From contig SXHT01000141.1 of the NCBI GenBank assembly GCA_005773095.1, positions 1-24,628 on the forward strand: a stretch of DNA of 24,628 bases, written 5' to 3'. The position numbers and the translations under genes are program-made. This DNA comes from Planctomycetaceae bacterium. Lineage in GTDB: Bacteria; Planctomycetota; Planctomycetia; Pirellulales; PALSA-1355. This document shows, one piece after another, positions 6,435 through 14,635 of the stretch; the first letter of the stretch is position 1, and the number at the start of each line of letters is the position of its first letter. The notes beneath the pieces are model-generated. The model saw only the letters and a list, made by a program, of their open reading frames with translations, had not been told where the DNA came from and made no database searches.

Positions 6435-7672
6435 GATGCTCTTTCCATAACGTTTTCCTGACGGGTGCATTGCGGAACTGCCGGCAGCGGATTGGCCTCG
6501 ATCCCATGATGGGCCGAAAGCGCGGCGGCGTAGATCATCATCAGTCGTTCGTAATTGGTCTCGGCGGTGAACTGAGCTTCGAACCGCTGGCGCGCGGCCC
6601 GGCGCATTGCGCTCAGGCGTGCAGGATGGGCCGCTATTTCCCTCACCGCCTGCACCATCGCAGCCACATTACCCGCCTCGAACAACAGTCCCGTGCGATT
6701 GTGTTCGACCAATTCGCTCATCGACCCGAGCCGCGAAGCAACCACCGGCGTGCCACGACTGAAGGCTTCGATGATTGTCTTGGGAAGTCCCTCATACCAA
6801 ATCGATGGGAATACCAGGAACGCAGCGTTTCCCATGAGTTGTTGCACGTCCTTGCACGACCGTGCGCCAAGCCAGTCGATGTGCGGACTGACTGCGGCGG
6901 CATCGCGCACACGATCCGCCAACGGGCCATCGCCGACGATTTTGAGGGGGGGGAGCTCGGGTCGGCTCGTCCAAGCGGAAAGTAAGGTTTCAACTCCCTT
7001 TTCCTGCGACAGGCGTCCGACAAACAGCGCGTACCCGCAGGCGCCGTCGCCGGGGCCGGGGTCGGGCGCGACGAAATTCGGTTTGACCGCCAGGCGGTTG
7101 GCTGGAAAGCCGGCCTCGATGAACTTTTGCCGCGCGAACTCGGTGAGCACAATATAGCGATCGACCCTGTGGCGGTACGTGCCCCACAGTCGATGCGCGG
7201 CCAGCATGCCGGCAAGCACGGTTGTAGCGGCGCGACTTTCTCGATAGCAGCCATGCCGAATCGCCGGCCATGCGACGAGCTTGCCAAGGCAATCTTCGCA
7301 GACGCGGTTGTCTCGCATCAGGACGGCTTTCGGACAAATCAACCGGTAGTTGTGCAGCGACTGCACCACGGCTGCGCCTTCCGCTTTCGCCGCATGGTAC
7401 GCTGCGGGAGAAATCAGCGGGAACGTGTTCGTGCAGTGCATCAGCCGGGGACGTTCGCGACGGATCAGCGCGCGCAGTTCACGGTACGACTGCCGGTTCC
7501 ACATCGTGCGTGCGGCAACCTTCAACCGACCCATGGCGTCAATCGCATCGTTGTGCAAGGTGTAGGGAATCACCTCGTGCCCTCGGTCGGTCAGCAGCGC
7601 GGCCTCGTCGGCGAAGACCTGATCTTCGCCGCCGCGCTGCTGATAGTAGTTATGGCAGACCAGGATTTTCAT
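6431..7672 (-). CDS. Glycosyltransferase family 4 enzyme
   Basis: This GT-B fold transferase of about 413 residues would add a sugar from a nucleotide-sugar donor to the growing EPS repeat unit. The acceptor half opens with MKILVCHNYYQQRGGEDQVF (1-20) and includes HNYRLICPK (107-115). Cysteines at 113, 125, 128 (CEDC) and 142 form a cluster seen in a subgroup of these enzymes, perhaps a metal site. The donor half has FVGRLSQEKGVETL (217-230), GDGPL (247-251) and an E-x7-E pair, Glu294 and Glu302, in the EGLPKTIIEAF segment. The start at 7672 has GGGA upstream; an ATG at 7687, five codons earlier, is equally possible. The stop overlaps the start of the GT26 gene, suggesting translational coupling. 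Confidence 0.9.
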   Translation of the reverse strand: MKILVCHNYYQQRGGEDQVFADEAALLTDRGHEVIPYTLHNDAIDAMGRLKVAARTMWNRQSYRELRALIRRERPRLMHCTNTFPLISPAAYHAAKAEGAAVVQSLHNYRLICPKAVLMRDNRVCEDCLGKLVAWPAIRHGCYRESRAATTVLAGMLAAHRLWGTYRHRVDRYIVLTEFARQKFIEAGFPANRLAVKPNFVAPDPGPGDGACGYALFVGRLSQEKGVETLLSAWTSRPELPPLKIVGDGPLADRVRDAAAVSPHIDWLGARSCKDVQQLMGNAAFLVFPSIWYEGLPKTIIEAFSRGTPVVASRLGSMSELVEHNRTGLLFEAGNVAAMVQAVREIAAHPARLSAMRRAARQRFEAQFTAETNYERLMMIYAAALSAHHGIEANPLPAVPQCTRQENVMERAS

Positions 7673-7699
7673 CAAGGATTTTCCCATCGGACCCCGATC

Positions 7700-8773
7700 T
7701 CATCTGCGTGCGGCAGCGAAATCTGTAAGTGGTCGAATTGCCGCCGCCAATCGCTTCACCGTCGTGCGTAGCGGCGACTGTCGCACCCAGTTGCGTGTTT
7801 TCCAGTACCCGTTTCGCAAAGTCCGACCGACCAATCGCCGATCGACAAATCCTTCCGCCAGCGGCACGCTTCCCGAGGCGAATCGCTGCTTATACAGCTC
7901 AGGGCCTTTCCCAAAATCGATGCGAGTGATGCCGCGATCCACCGCGGCCTTGGCCAGCTCAACAAATAACACCGCCCCCGGCGAGTAGCTGGTGAACTGT
8001 GGATCGTAGCACGTGATCCACGAATGCAAGACGTGTCGAGAAACGAGTCCGAAGCAAAGAGCTGCCACCTGCGATCCGGCATACAGTACCGACAGCGTGC
8101 CGAAACAATCGGGTTGGTCATGCAAGAGCAGCCGGCGTCGCAGCTGGCGAGTCCAGGCCGGCTGCAAGACGTCGCGCACGTTGTTGAGGCGATACTGCCG
8201 CCGTTTCCAGTCGAACAGTGTGTCGAGGAGTTCCGGGGAGCGATTGTTAAACTCGAGCCGCAACTCGCCGCATTCGCGCCCCATCTTTCGCGACTTGCGT
8301 AAGGTTTGTTCAATACTGTCCGACGAGGCCTTGGCTCGGGTACGCCGATACGCGTCGAATCCGTCGGAAAGGTCCATGAACGGCGATGAATCGCGGCGGC
8401 AATGAAACTGGGCGAACTGTTCCTGGCCAGCCAGCAGATGGTTGAAGCACCATGTGTTCAGGTTGGCGCCACGCAACAATTCGTAAGCGTTCCAGGACGA
8501 GCCTGCGCGGGAAATGACCCCGTGATAGTCCGACGCGTGTTCTCCGACCGGCAAAGCATAGCCGCGATTATGCCGGTGGAACGGAAAGAATCCACACACT
8601 CCGCGTTCGTCGTGGAGGATCGCCAGCTCCACGTCATCACGGACTTGCGCGACCGCGAGCGTGAACTCCGGGTGAAAAAACGGGCTCTCGAATAATGGCT
8701 TCGCCCGCTGAATTCCGGACCATGCGCGAATCTGTTCCGCCGTCAGCTGACTTGCCTTCAGGATTTCGATCAT
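7700..8773 (-). CDS. FemAB/BioF2-like GNAT-fold acyltransferase
   Basis: The 357-residue protein fits the Acetyltransf_6 (FemAB-like, 'CelD/BioF2') group often found in EPS loci, where such proteins probably acylate or aminoacylate the polysaccharide or its lipid-linked precursor. The C-terminal GNAT half is clearest: ALCFGLVSRHVLHSWITCYD (238-257), SYSPGAVLFVELAKAA (262-277), and IDFGKGPELYKQRF (285-298), which is the typical 'DFGrG-E-YK' motif. A much longer frame begins at 9151 but its first 126 codons overlap the GT2 gene in another frame and look random. The start MIEILKASQLTAEQ at 8773 begins after the GT2 stop at 8833; its ribosome binding site is weak. The true substrate is unknown. 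Confidence 0.82.
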   Translation of the reverse strand: MIEILKASQLTAEQIRAWSGIQRAKPLFESPFFHPEFTLAVAQVRDDVELAILHDERGVCGFFPFHRHNRGYALPVGEHASDYHGVISRAGSSWNAYELLRGANLNTWCFNHLLAGQEQFAQFHCRRDSSPFMDLSDGFDAYRRTRAKASSDSIEQTLRKSRKMGRECGELRLEFNNRSPELLDTLFDWKRRQYRLNNVRDVLQPAWTRQLRRRLLLHDQPDCFGTLSVLYAGSQVAALCFGLVSRHVLHSWITCYDPQFTSYSPGAVLFVELAKAAVDRGITRIDFGKGPELYKQRFASGSVPLAEGFVDRRLVGRTLRNGYWKTRNWVRQSPLRTTVKRLAAAIRPLTDFAAARR

Positions 8774-8832
8774 GGCGACACGCTTCGGCTGCAAGGAAAG
8801 AAAGTGGCGGTCCGATGGAACAACGACGCGTT

Positions 8833-9771
8833 TCAGGTTTTCGAAAATGGCGACGCGATGAGCAACAGCGCACAACGCACGTAACCGCGCATTCTCCAGA
8901 ACAAGCACCGCGCCGCCACACGGTGCTCGCTTTGTCCGGCGGACTTCGCCCAAAGCCAGCGGGGAAAGTGCATGCACAGAGCCTGACCCAGACGCGCGAC
9001 CGCGACGCCGGCCAACGCCAGCCGACCCCATTCCTGGAAATCCCGCCGCGCAAAACACCAGCCGTTGTGCAGCGAGACGCTGCGAAGATACTTCTCTTCC
9101 AGCCGAGACGGTGGCGTAACGTGCCAGACAACGGCGTCGGGGGTATACCACGATTCGATGCCGGCGGCGCGGATCCGGCGGTAATGATCCGTGTCCATAC
9201 CTCGCTGGTTATACGAATCGTCGTAAAGCCCGACCTGCTCGAAAACACTGCGGTGCAGCATCTGATTACCCGAACCAGGCCCTTCCTTACGCGTGTACGG
9301 TCGGGCCACGTTCCAGCCGACGGACGCTCCCAGTAAGCGCCGGCAGACCTCGGACAGCTGCCGCTGGCAACCGTCGGGAAGCCTCAGATGCACTGCGCCG
9401 CCGACGCTGCGGACATTTCTTTCTTTTGCCAGCGCCAGCAGCTCGGCCAGCCAACGCGGATCGGCAATCTGGTCGTCGTCGAACATCGCATGCCACTCGC
9501 CGCGCGCTTCGGCAACGGCGCGATTCCGGGCGTAGGCAAGTCCCTTCCGCGGCTCGCGCGAATAGCGCACGGGCACATTGGAGCCGGCGACGAGCTCCGC
9601 GACCACTTCCGACGTGTGGTCCGTCGAGGCATTGTCAATCACCAGCACTTCATAGGAGAATCGGCTCGCGGTATGTTGCGCAGTCAGGCTCATCAACGCA
9701 TCGCGCAACATGGCGGCCCGGTTGTGGGTGCAGACGGCGACGGTAATATCGGGTAACGGACACTTGCTCAT
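8833..9771 (-). CDS. Glycosyltransferase family 2 enzyme
   Basis: This 312-residue GT-A fold transferase acts in EPS repeat-unit assembly. ITVAVCTHNRAAMLRDAL (9-26) starts the nucleotide-binding fold. VLVIDNASTD (42-51) and the acidic metal-binding motif FDDDQ (97-101) follow, then GPGSGNQMLHRSVFEQVGLYDD (164-185) and DTDHYRRI (193-200) as the acceptor-side region. The C-terminal 60 residues are hydrophobic and basic and may associate with the membrane. The start at 9771 is marked by AGGAGG at 9778-9783 and overlaps the stop of the O-antigen ligase gene as ATGA. The longer frame to 9840 lacks such a signal. Confidence 0.92.
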   Translation of the reverse strand: MSKCPLPDITVAVCTHNRAAMLRDALMSLTAQHTASRFSYEVLVIDNASTDHTSEVVAELVAGSNVPVRYSREPRKGLAYARNRAVAEARGEWHAMFDDDQIADPRWLAELLALAKERNVRSVGGAVHLRLPDGCQRQLSEVCRRLLGASVGWNVARPYTRKEGPGSGNQMLHRSVFEQVGLYDDSYNQRGMDTDHYRRIRAAGIESWYTPDAVVWHVTPPSRLEEKYLRSVSLHNGWCFARRDFQEWGRLALAGVAVARLGQALCMHFPRWLWAKSAGQSEHRVAARCLFWRMRGYVRCALLLIASPFSKT

Positions 9772-11069
9772 CCACTTCCTCCTGCGGTTGGCGATTTGCG
9801 CCAGTGACTCAGCGCGGGATAAACCAAGGATGGGCGGCACTCGAGCTGATCATCGCTCCGTTGACTGCGCACTCCGTATGCCGCACCCATCACCGCGAAC
9901 AGCGGATTCGTGAACCACAGGTTGTAGATCAGCGTATTGTCAGTGGCGCACGTGATAAGAAAGAGGACGAACCCTAACAGGGAGGCTGCGAACGCTCGTC
10001 GCTCGACGCCGGTGGCTTGGAGAACTCGTTGTCGCAAGCTGGCGATTTGCCAGAGCGATACGATCAGGAACAACCAAAGACCGACCAGACCGAACTCAAA
10101 GAAGATGCGCAAGTAGTCGTTGTGCACGTGGTACATGCCTTCCCAGACGGTGGGCACAAACGTGTAGGTCGAACCCGCCCCAGCGCCAAGGAACGGATGG
10201 CGCCAAGCCTCTTCCCAAATGTCGGGCCACGACTCAAACCGACCGTAGCTCAGGAAATTTCCTTCCACGACATCCTGCAACGTTCCCTCGCCCGTGAAAA
10301 AGAATCGTTCCTGAAACGTGGGCGTGTAGAACAAACCCAAGCCCATAGCTGCGGCAACTCCCAGGGCACTGATATTCCACAGCCGGCTGCGGTACCCTGA
10401 ATACAACATCGGGGCCAGCAGGAGTGCAATCGTCGCCATTCGGCTGCCGGTAATCACCGTGATCAGCATGCACGCGCCCCAAATGATGATTGGCGATCGC
10501 ACCGACGGTGGATACGCCGAGATCGCCACGCAACCGACGAGCACTGTCATTAGACTCGTCGAGCGCAGAGCGCAATCAAGACCCAACGCTTCGAGAATCC
10601 CTGCCTTCCACGCCAACGCGACTCCGAGCAGCATGAATAGCGTCGGCCAAAAAGCACTGATCAGCAGGTGAAGTTGTGTCTCATTGCGGACGAACGTGGC
10701 CGCCAACAGGCCAACCAGCAGCGGCATCGTCAGCTGTAGCGCGTCCTGAACGTTGCGCATCCCCAGACCATCGCACCAGGCGAGGGAACTCCAGATAAAT
10801 CCCGACCATGCGAGCCAAGGGACGAGGGGAAATCCCGTCGCCCGTTCTCGATGAATCGCTTTCTCGAACAATAACAAGCACAAGCCCAGGGCAAGTGCAC
10901 CTAGCCACAATGGCCCGGTGTAATTGATGCCTCCCAGCGTGATGCCTTCAATCGTGGAGATTCCCGCCAGCAGCGGCGTGGCAATGCAATACAACAAGCC
11001 GACCTTCGGCTTATGCCGGAGATTGAGGCGTGACAAAGGGATCGCTGCTTCCGAGGAGATTGCACTCAT
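9768..11069 (-). CDS. O-antigen ligase/polymerase family (Wzy/WaaL-like) membrane protein
   Basis: This 433-residue integral membrane protein with about ten or more hydrophobic segments probably polymerises EPS repeat units in the periplasm. The large periplasmic loop has the family pattern: ITGSRMATIALLL (206-218), FESWPDIWEEAWRHPFLGAGAG (278-299) and HVHNDYLRIFFEFGLVGL (314-331), containing the His and Arg residues typical of PF04932. The start at 11069 (MSAISSE) overlaps the stop of the upstream flippase gene as ATGA and has GAGGAG close by. A longer frame to 11708 only reads through the flippase gene. Whether it acts as polymerase or ligase cannot be told from sequence; the EPS context favours polymerase. 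Confidence 0.87.
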   Translation of the reverse strand: MSAISSEAAIPLSRLNLRHKPKVGLLYCIATPLLAGISTIEGITLGGINYTGPLWLGALALGLCLLLFEKAIHRERATGFPLVPWLAWSGFIWSSLAWCDGLGMRNVQDALQLTMPLLVGLLAATFVRNETQLHLLISAFWPTLFMLLGVALAWKAGILEALGLDCALRSTSLMTVLVGCVAISAYPPSVRSPIIIWGACMLITVITGSRMATIALLLAPMLYSGYRSRLWNISALGVAAAMGLGLFYTPTFQERFFFTGEGTLQDVVEGNFLSYGRFESWPDIWEEAWRHPFLGAGAGSTYTFVPTVWEGMYHVHNDYLRIFFEFGLVGLWLFLIVSLWQIASLRQRVLQATGVERRAFAASLLGFVLFLITCATDNTLIYNLWFTNPLFAVMGAAYGVRSQRSDDQLECRPSLVYPALSHWRKSPTAGGSG

Positions 11070-12427
11070 GCGTGACGTTCTCCCGGCATGTCGGTGCGGG
11101 AAGCTAGTTCTGATAATCGCAGCCGCAGTGTGAAACCGCGGAGGATGCCACCGAGTATCGTGCCCAGCAACATCGCCCAACCGGCGCCCATGGTTCCCCA
11201 TAAAGGCACCATCACCAGCGCCGCGAAACACATCGCAATCAACTTGATGCAGTCCGCGGCAAAGCCAGCCTGGGGCCGCTCCAGGGCCCAGAGCCCGCAA
11301 CCCGCCACCGATCCCAGGCTGACTCCCAGAGCGTTGACCATCAACAGCGCGAGCAAGGGGCCAACTCCCGCGTAGTCGCTCCCAAATGCCAGGACCACGA
11401 GCAAGTCGCCCGTCACAAACACCACCAGACAAAGACCACCCAAGAGCAGACTCAGCAGCAGGGCCATCCGCTTGAGGACGGACGTGAGTTCCAGCACTCC
11501 CCCACGAGCATAGGCATGCGCGGCACGAGGAGAAAAATAGTTGCCGATGCCCGTGGCGAGCATGCTCGAGATTCCGACCAGAGTCATCGCCGACACGAAT
11601 GAGCCAGTCGCCTCCGCGCCTTGGCTTGCGGCGAGGATCCAGGGCAGCAACTGCGGTGCGGCGATCCCCAACAAGTGACTTGCCAGCGCCCACCGACCGA
11701 ATGACCAATTGACAAGCCAGTCGTTTCGAATCTCACCCGCGGCAAAGGCCAACTGAGGTTGCCGTCCGGCCCACCAGACAGCACACCCCACGGCACTTGC
11801 CAATCCCATCGCAAGAATCGCCGAGAACGGCGTGTCTGCACCATCGAGCAGCAGTCCCAGCAGGATTGCCACTTGCAGCATGCCGACGAGCAGATCAAGC
11901 AAGGTTGCGAAGACCACTTCCAGATGCGCCATCGCGAACTGACGCACGCATTCGCGCAGTAGAATCCACGGCAGAGTGACCGACGCCACGAGCAGGCAGC
12001 GCAGCATGCCCGGCGGCGCCCCCATCAAGTTGCACGCCACCCATCCCATCGCAAAGGCCAACAGCGCCAGTGCCGAAAATGTGGCCTGGTGCACAAGCAC
12101 GCTGCCGGTATACCGAGCCCGTTCAGGGCCAAGCCGACGCGGCGCGTACACGTAGTACGGTGCACTAATCAACTGCTCCTGGATGCCGCGCGCCAGAAAC
12201 ACCAGGCTGTAGATCAGAAAATAGAGACCCAGATCCGCCTTCGAGCCAAAGCGGCCGACCATCAAGCTTGTGGCGAAGCTCGTGCCGGCCACGATCGCCT
12301 GATCCCCCACGGAGATTGCCGTCAACCACAGCTCTCGGTCGCGCACGATCCGCCACACCTGGCGCGAGGCTCGCCCCGGCAGTGGCTCGCTGGTCGATTC
12401 GGCAGTGACTTCGAGCGTGGAAATCAT
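11066..12427 (-). CDS. Wzx-like polysaccharide flippase
   Basis: The 453-residue protein has roughly twelve to fourteen hydrophobic helices along its whole length and the organisation of MOP-superfamily flippases, which turn lipid-linked repeat units from the cytoplasmic to the periplasmic face. GRFGSKADLGLYFLIYSLVF (58-77), FGRWALASHLLGIAAPQLLPWILAAS, and the C-terminal LALLMVNALGVSLGS are typical. It lies 24 bases after the polysaccharide deacetylase gene and overlaps the polymerase gene at its 3' end. The start at 12427 gives MISTLEVTAES, a soluble N-terminal lead of about 30 residues; no strong ribosome binding site is seen there. The family is divergent, so the call rests on topology, length and context. 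Confidence 0.83.
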   Translation of the reverse strand: MISTLEVTAESTSEPLPGRASRQVWRIVRDRELWLTAISVGDQAIVAGTSFATSLMVGRFGSKADLGLYFLIYSLVFLARGIQEQLISAPYYVYAPRRLGPERARYTGSVLVHQATFSALALLAFAMGWVACNLMGAPPGMLRCLLVASVTLPWILLRECVRQFAMAHLEVVFATLLDLLVGMLQVAILLGLLLDGADTPFSAILAMGLASAVGCAVWWAGRQPQLAFAAGEIRNDWLVNWSFGRWALASHLLGIAAPQLLPWILAASQGAEATGSFVSAMTLVGISSMLATGIGNYFSPRAAHAYARGGVLELTSVLKRMALLLSLLLGGLCLVVFVTGDLLVVLAFGSDYAGVGPLLALLMVNALGVSLGSVAGCGLWALERPQAGFAADCIKLIAMCFAALVMVPLWGTMGAGWAMLLGTILGGILRGFTLRLRLSELASRTDMPGERHA

Positions 12428-12451
12428 GAACGGTGATCAAGTAAACTCGCT

Positions 12452-13408
12452 TTAACTGCGGCTGTGCTGTCGACGCGCCAGCCAACGAGGCTGACCGACA
12501 AGACGCCAGGCGAAGCGGGCCGCCGCGTACCAACCACTAAGTTTTGTCGAGATGGTGGCCGGCAAATCTGCCTGCGTGACGGTAAATCGGCCCCAGTCAA
12601 ACGGGTCGCTGCCCGATCGATTCAAATCGCTTTCCGTCGTGAGGGCGCAGATCACACCTGAGTTCCGCGCTGCTTCGGAGAGCGGCGGGCCGGCGAATCC
12701 AAGTTTTCGGCGACCATAGGGGAAGGCAAAGGTCGGCTCGAGGAATCCAAACCTTTCGGCAAGGACGTCGACCGACGCTCGCAAATCGGCCATGAACTCC
12801 GCGGGGCGGTTGCGGAAATCGGCATGGGTATGTGTGTGCGCGCCAATCTCGATCAGACCATCCGCCGCCATCTCTCGGCATTGGTCGCTTGTTAAGGGGC
12901 GCCAAGATTCGACGGGAACCTGCAAAGAACCCGCGGCCTTCCACTTGTCGAAGGGAAAAGGAACTTGACTGTCCAAATAGGACGTGGCGACAAATACGGT
13001 CGCCGGCAGTCGAAGATCCCGCAGCACCGGCCAGGCATGGTGAATCAGATTCTCGTAGCCGTCGTCAAACGTGATGACGAACACCCGGGCGGGAAAGGGC
13101 TGGCCCGTGCGATTGTGCGCCAGAGCCTGCCGTAGGGACCAACCCTGATACCCCATCTGCAGCAGTCCCTGAAGTTGATGCCGAAAACGATCGGGCGTTA
13201 CATTCCAGGTCGGTGGCGCGAAGCCCGCTGTGATGGGAGCCACGCGGTGGTACATCAGGATGCCCAATGTGCCATGTGTGCGCGGGCCAAGCAGCCGCAG
13301 CAGCCCCATGCCGAGCGGGCCGGAAACTGGCTTTACCCAATGCTCGACCCACGAGGTCCACAACGGCATATCCGCCTGGTTTTCTCTGGCGCCTGCGACG
13401 AGTGTCAT
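12452..13408 (-). CDS. Polysaccharide deacetylase (NodB/CE4 family)
   Basis: The 318-residue protein has the NodB metal-dependent deacetylase core, which removes N- or O-acetyl groups from a glycan. ILMYHRVAP (50-58) precedes motif 1, VITFDDGYEN (111-120) with Asp115 as catalytic base and Asp116 as metal ligand. Motif 2 is IGAHTHTHADF (188-198), with His191 and His195 as ligands. Motif 3 is FAFPYGRRK (227-235). No clear signal peptide is visible; the N-terminus is only weakly hydrophobic, so acting on the lipid-linked unit at the membrane is possible. The start at 13408 follows the sugar transferase stop by two bases and has AAAGGAG upstream. The longer frame to 13750 overlaps that gene. Confidence 0.92.
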   Translation of the reverse strand: MTLVAGARENQADMPLWTSWVEHWVKPVSGPLGMGLLRLLGPRTHGTLGILMYHRVAPITAGFAPPTWNVTPDRFRHQLQGLLQMGYQGWSLRQALAHNRTGQPFPARVFVITFDDGYENLIHHAWPVLRDLRLPATVFVATSYLDSQVPFPFDKWKAAGSLQVPVESWRPLTSDQCREMAADGLIEIGAHTHTHADFRNRPAEFMADLRASVDVLAERFGFLEPTFAFPYGRRKLGFAGPPLSEAARNSGVICALTTESDLNRSGSDPFDWGRFTVTQADLPATISTKLSGWYAAARFAWRLVGQPRWLARRQHSRS

Positions 13409-13410
13409 GT

Positions 13411-14496
13411 TCAGCAAGCTCCTTTGCGAAGCAGCACCGCATGCACGGTTTGCAACAAGAGCTTCAAGTCGTGTCGCAATGACCGCGAGCGAACGTACTC
13501 CAGATCCATCCGCATCCATTCCGTGAAGGAGACCCGGGAACGTCCTTTGACCTGCCAGATGCACGTTAGCCCAGGGGTCACGCTGAGGCGTTGCTTCTGC
13601 CAGGGCTCGCAGGCGGCGGACTCGTCGCACGGCAGAGGCCGCGGTCCAACCAGCGACATCTCCCCCTTCAGGATGTTGAATAACTGCGGCAGCTCGTCGA
13701 TGCTTGTGCGTCGCAAAAAACTTCCCAAGCGCGTGACGCGAGGATCGCATTTGAGCTTGAATGCGGGCCCATCCTGTTCGCTGCTGCCGCGCAAGCCCGA
13801 CTTCAATTCCTCCGCGTTGACGATCATGGTGCGGAACTTAAAGATTGCGAACTCCCGGCCTCCCAATCCATGTCGGTCTTGTACGAACAGCACCGGCCCC
13901 CTGGATGTCAACTTGATCGCCAGCGCGACCGCCACCATGATGGGCCCGACCACTACCAGGCCGATGCCTGCCCCCACGATGTCCATTGCGCGCTTCCAGG
14001 TGGGCAGCTTTTCGAAGAAAAGCGACTCGAGCGGCTGCGCGGCTGCAACGTTCTTTTTCCCAATGCCGTGTCGATCAACCCCCGATTCTCTGTCACCCGC
14101 GTCGAATGTTGGATAGACGTAAACATGGAACTTTGTCGCTACGTGCCGCTGGGCCAGCAAATCACGTACGTCTTCTGCCAATTTCCAGGCGCCGTTGGCG
14201 GGAGTGTCGGGCAAGATCACGCCGATGGTGCGGTCTTTGAACCAACCCGCCTGATCGGTCTCGCGGATTCGTTGCTCGAGCACGTCCGAGGCGACGCGCA
14301 GCGCGTCGTTCGTGGCGCCGCGCCGGCTCAAGGCGATGGTCAGCAGCGAAAAACCGGTGAGACTACGATCCGATCGCAACCGTTCGCGGCGCAGCGCCGC
14401 CTGGAAGTGACGTGTCGCGAGCAGAAAGTCTCCGTTGTTTGGCCCCGCCGCGAGTCCACGGCCAGTCAGCCATCCCAGTACATTGGATGAAGCCAT
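13411..14496 (-). CDS. Sugar transferase (lipid-carrier initiating enzyme) with a degenerate GGDEF-like N-terminal domain
   Basis: The C-terminal half (about 165-358) is a bacterial sugar transferase (PF02397) that loads the first sugar phosphate onto undecaprenyl phosphate. It has one membrane hairpin at 170-193, then FKFRTM (219-224), RRTSIDELPQLFNILKGEMS (262-281), LVGPRPLP (282-289) and VTPGLTCIWQVKGRS (306-320). Usual relatives have either no N-terminal extension or several helices. Here residues about 28-127 look soluble and follow the GGDEF nucleotide-cyclase fold pattern: FSLLTIAL, DVLEQRIRETDQAGWFKDRT, then IGVILPDTPANGAWKLAEDV. The active-site GGDEF position reads KDRTI, so it cannot make cyclic di-GMP by the normal mechanism. 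It may bind a partner or nucleotide. AGGAA precedes the ATG. The transferase call is secure and the N-terminal reading is my inference. Confidence 0.88.
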   Translation of the reverse strand: MASSNVLGWLTGRGLAAGPNNGDFLLATRHFQAALRRERLRSDRSLTGFSLLTIALSRRGATNDALRVASDVLEQRIRETDQAGWFKDRTIGVILPDTPANGAWKLAEDVRDLLAQRHVATKFHVYVYPTFDAGDRESGVDRHGIGKKNVAAAQPLESLFFEKLPTWKRAMDIVGAGIGLVVVGPIMVAVALAIKLTSRGPVLFVQDRHGLGGREFAIFKFRTMIVNAEELKSGLRGSSEQDGPAFKLKCDPRVTRLGSFLRRTSIDELPQLFNILKGEMSLVGPRPLPCDESAACEPWQKQRLSVTPGLTCIWQVKGRSRVSFTEWMRMDLEYVRSRSLRHDLKLLLQTVHAVLLRKGAC

Positions 14497-14533
14497 CGTC
14501 GTTCCTAGTTGCCGTTCTTAGGGTGTCCATTTT

Positions 14534-14579
14534 GGAGTGGTTGCCCACTGTGGTTCCTGGGAAAATGTGCCTGTCCCCT
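14534..14579 (+). repeat. REP/MITE-like element, right-half copy
   Basis: GGAGTGGTTGCCCACTGTGG and the following TTCCTGGGAAAATGTGCCTG match the right half of the elements at 4394-4494 and 17956-18053 with few changes. The left half with GGGGACTGGC is absent. It lies in the 139-base gap between the ATPase gene and the sugar transferase gene, so it interrupts the EPS operon. Confidence 0.72.
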
Positions 14580-14635
14580 CTTTTTGCCTGTGCACGGTTA
14601 CCAATCTCGAACAGGAGTGTAAAGTCCCGCGGCTG

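Noticed and set aside
8774..9151. A 126-codon N-terminal extension of the FemAB-like gene
   Set aside because: It overlaps the GT2 gene in another frame and its Arg/Gly-rich translation looks like a shadow of that gene.
11070..11708. A long N-terminal extension of the polymerase gene
   Set aside because: It only reads the flippase gene in another frame. The ATGA overlap gives the natural start at 11069.
13409..13750. An N-terminal extension of the deacetylase gene
   Set aside because: It lies inside the sugar transferase gene. The start at 13408 has its own AAAGGAG site.
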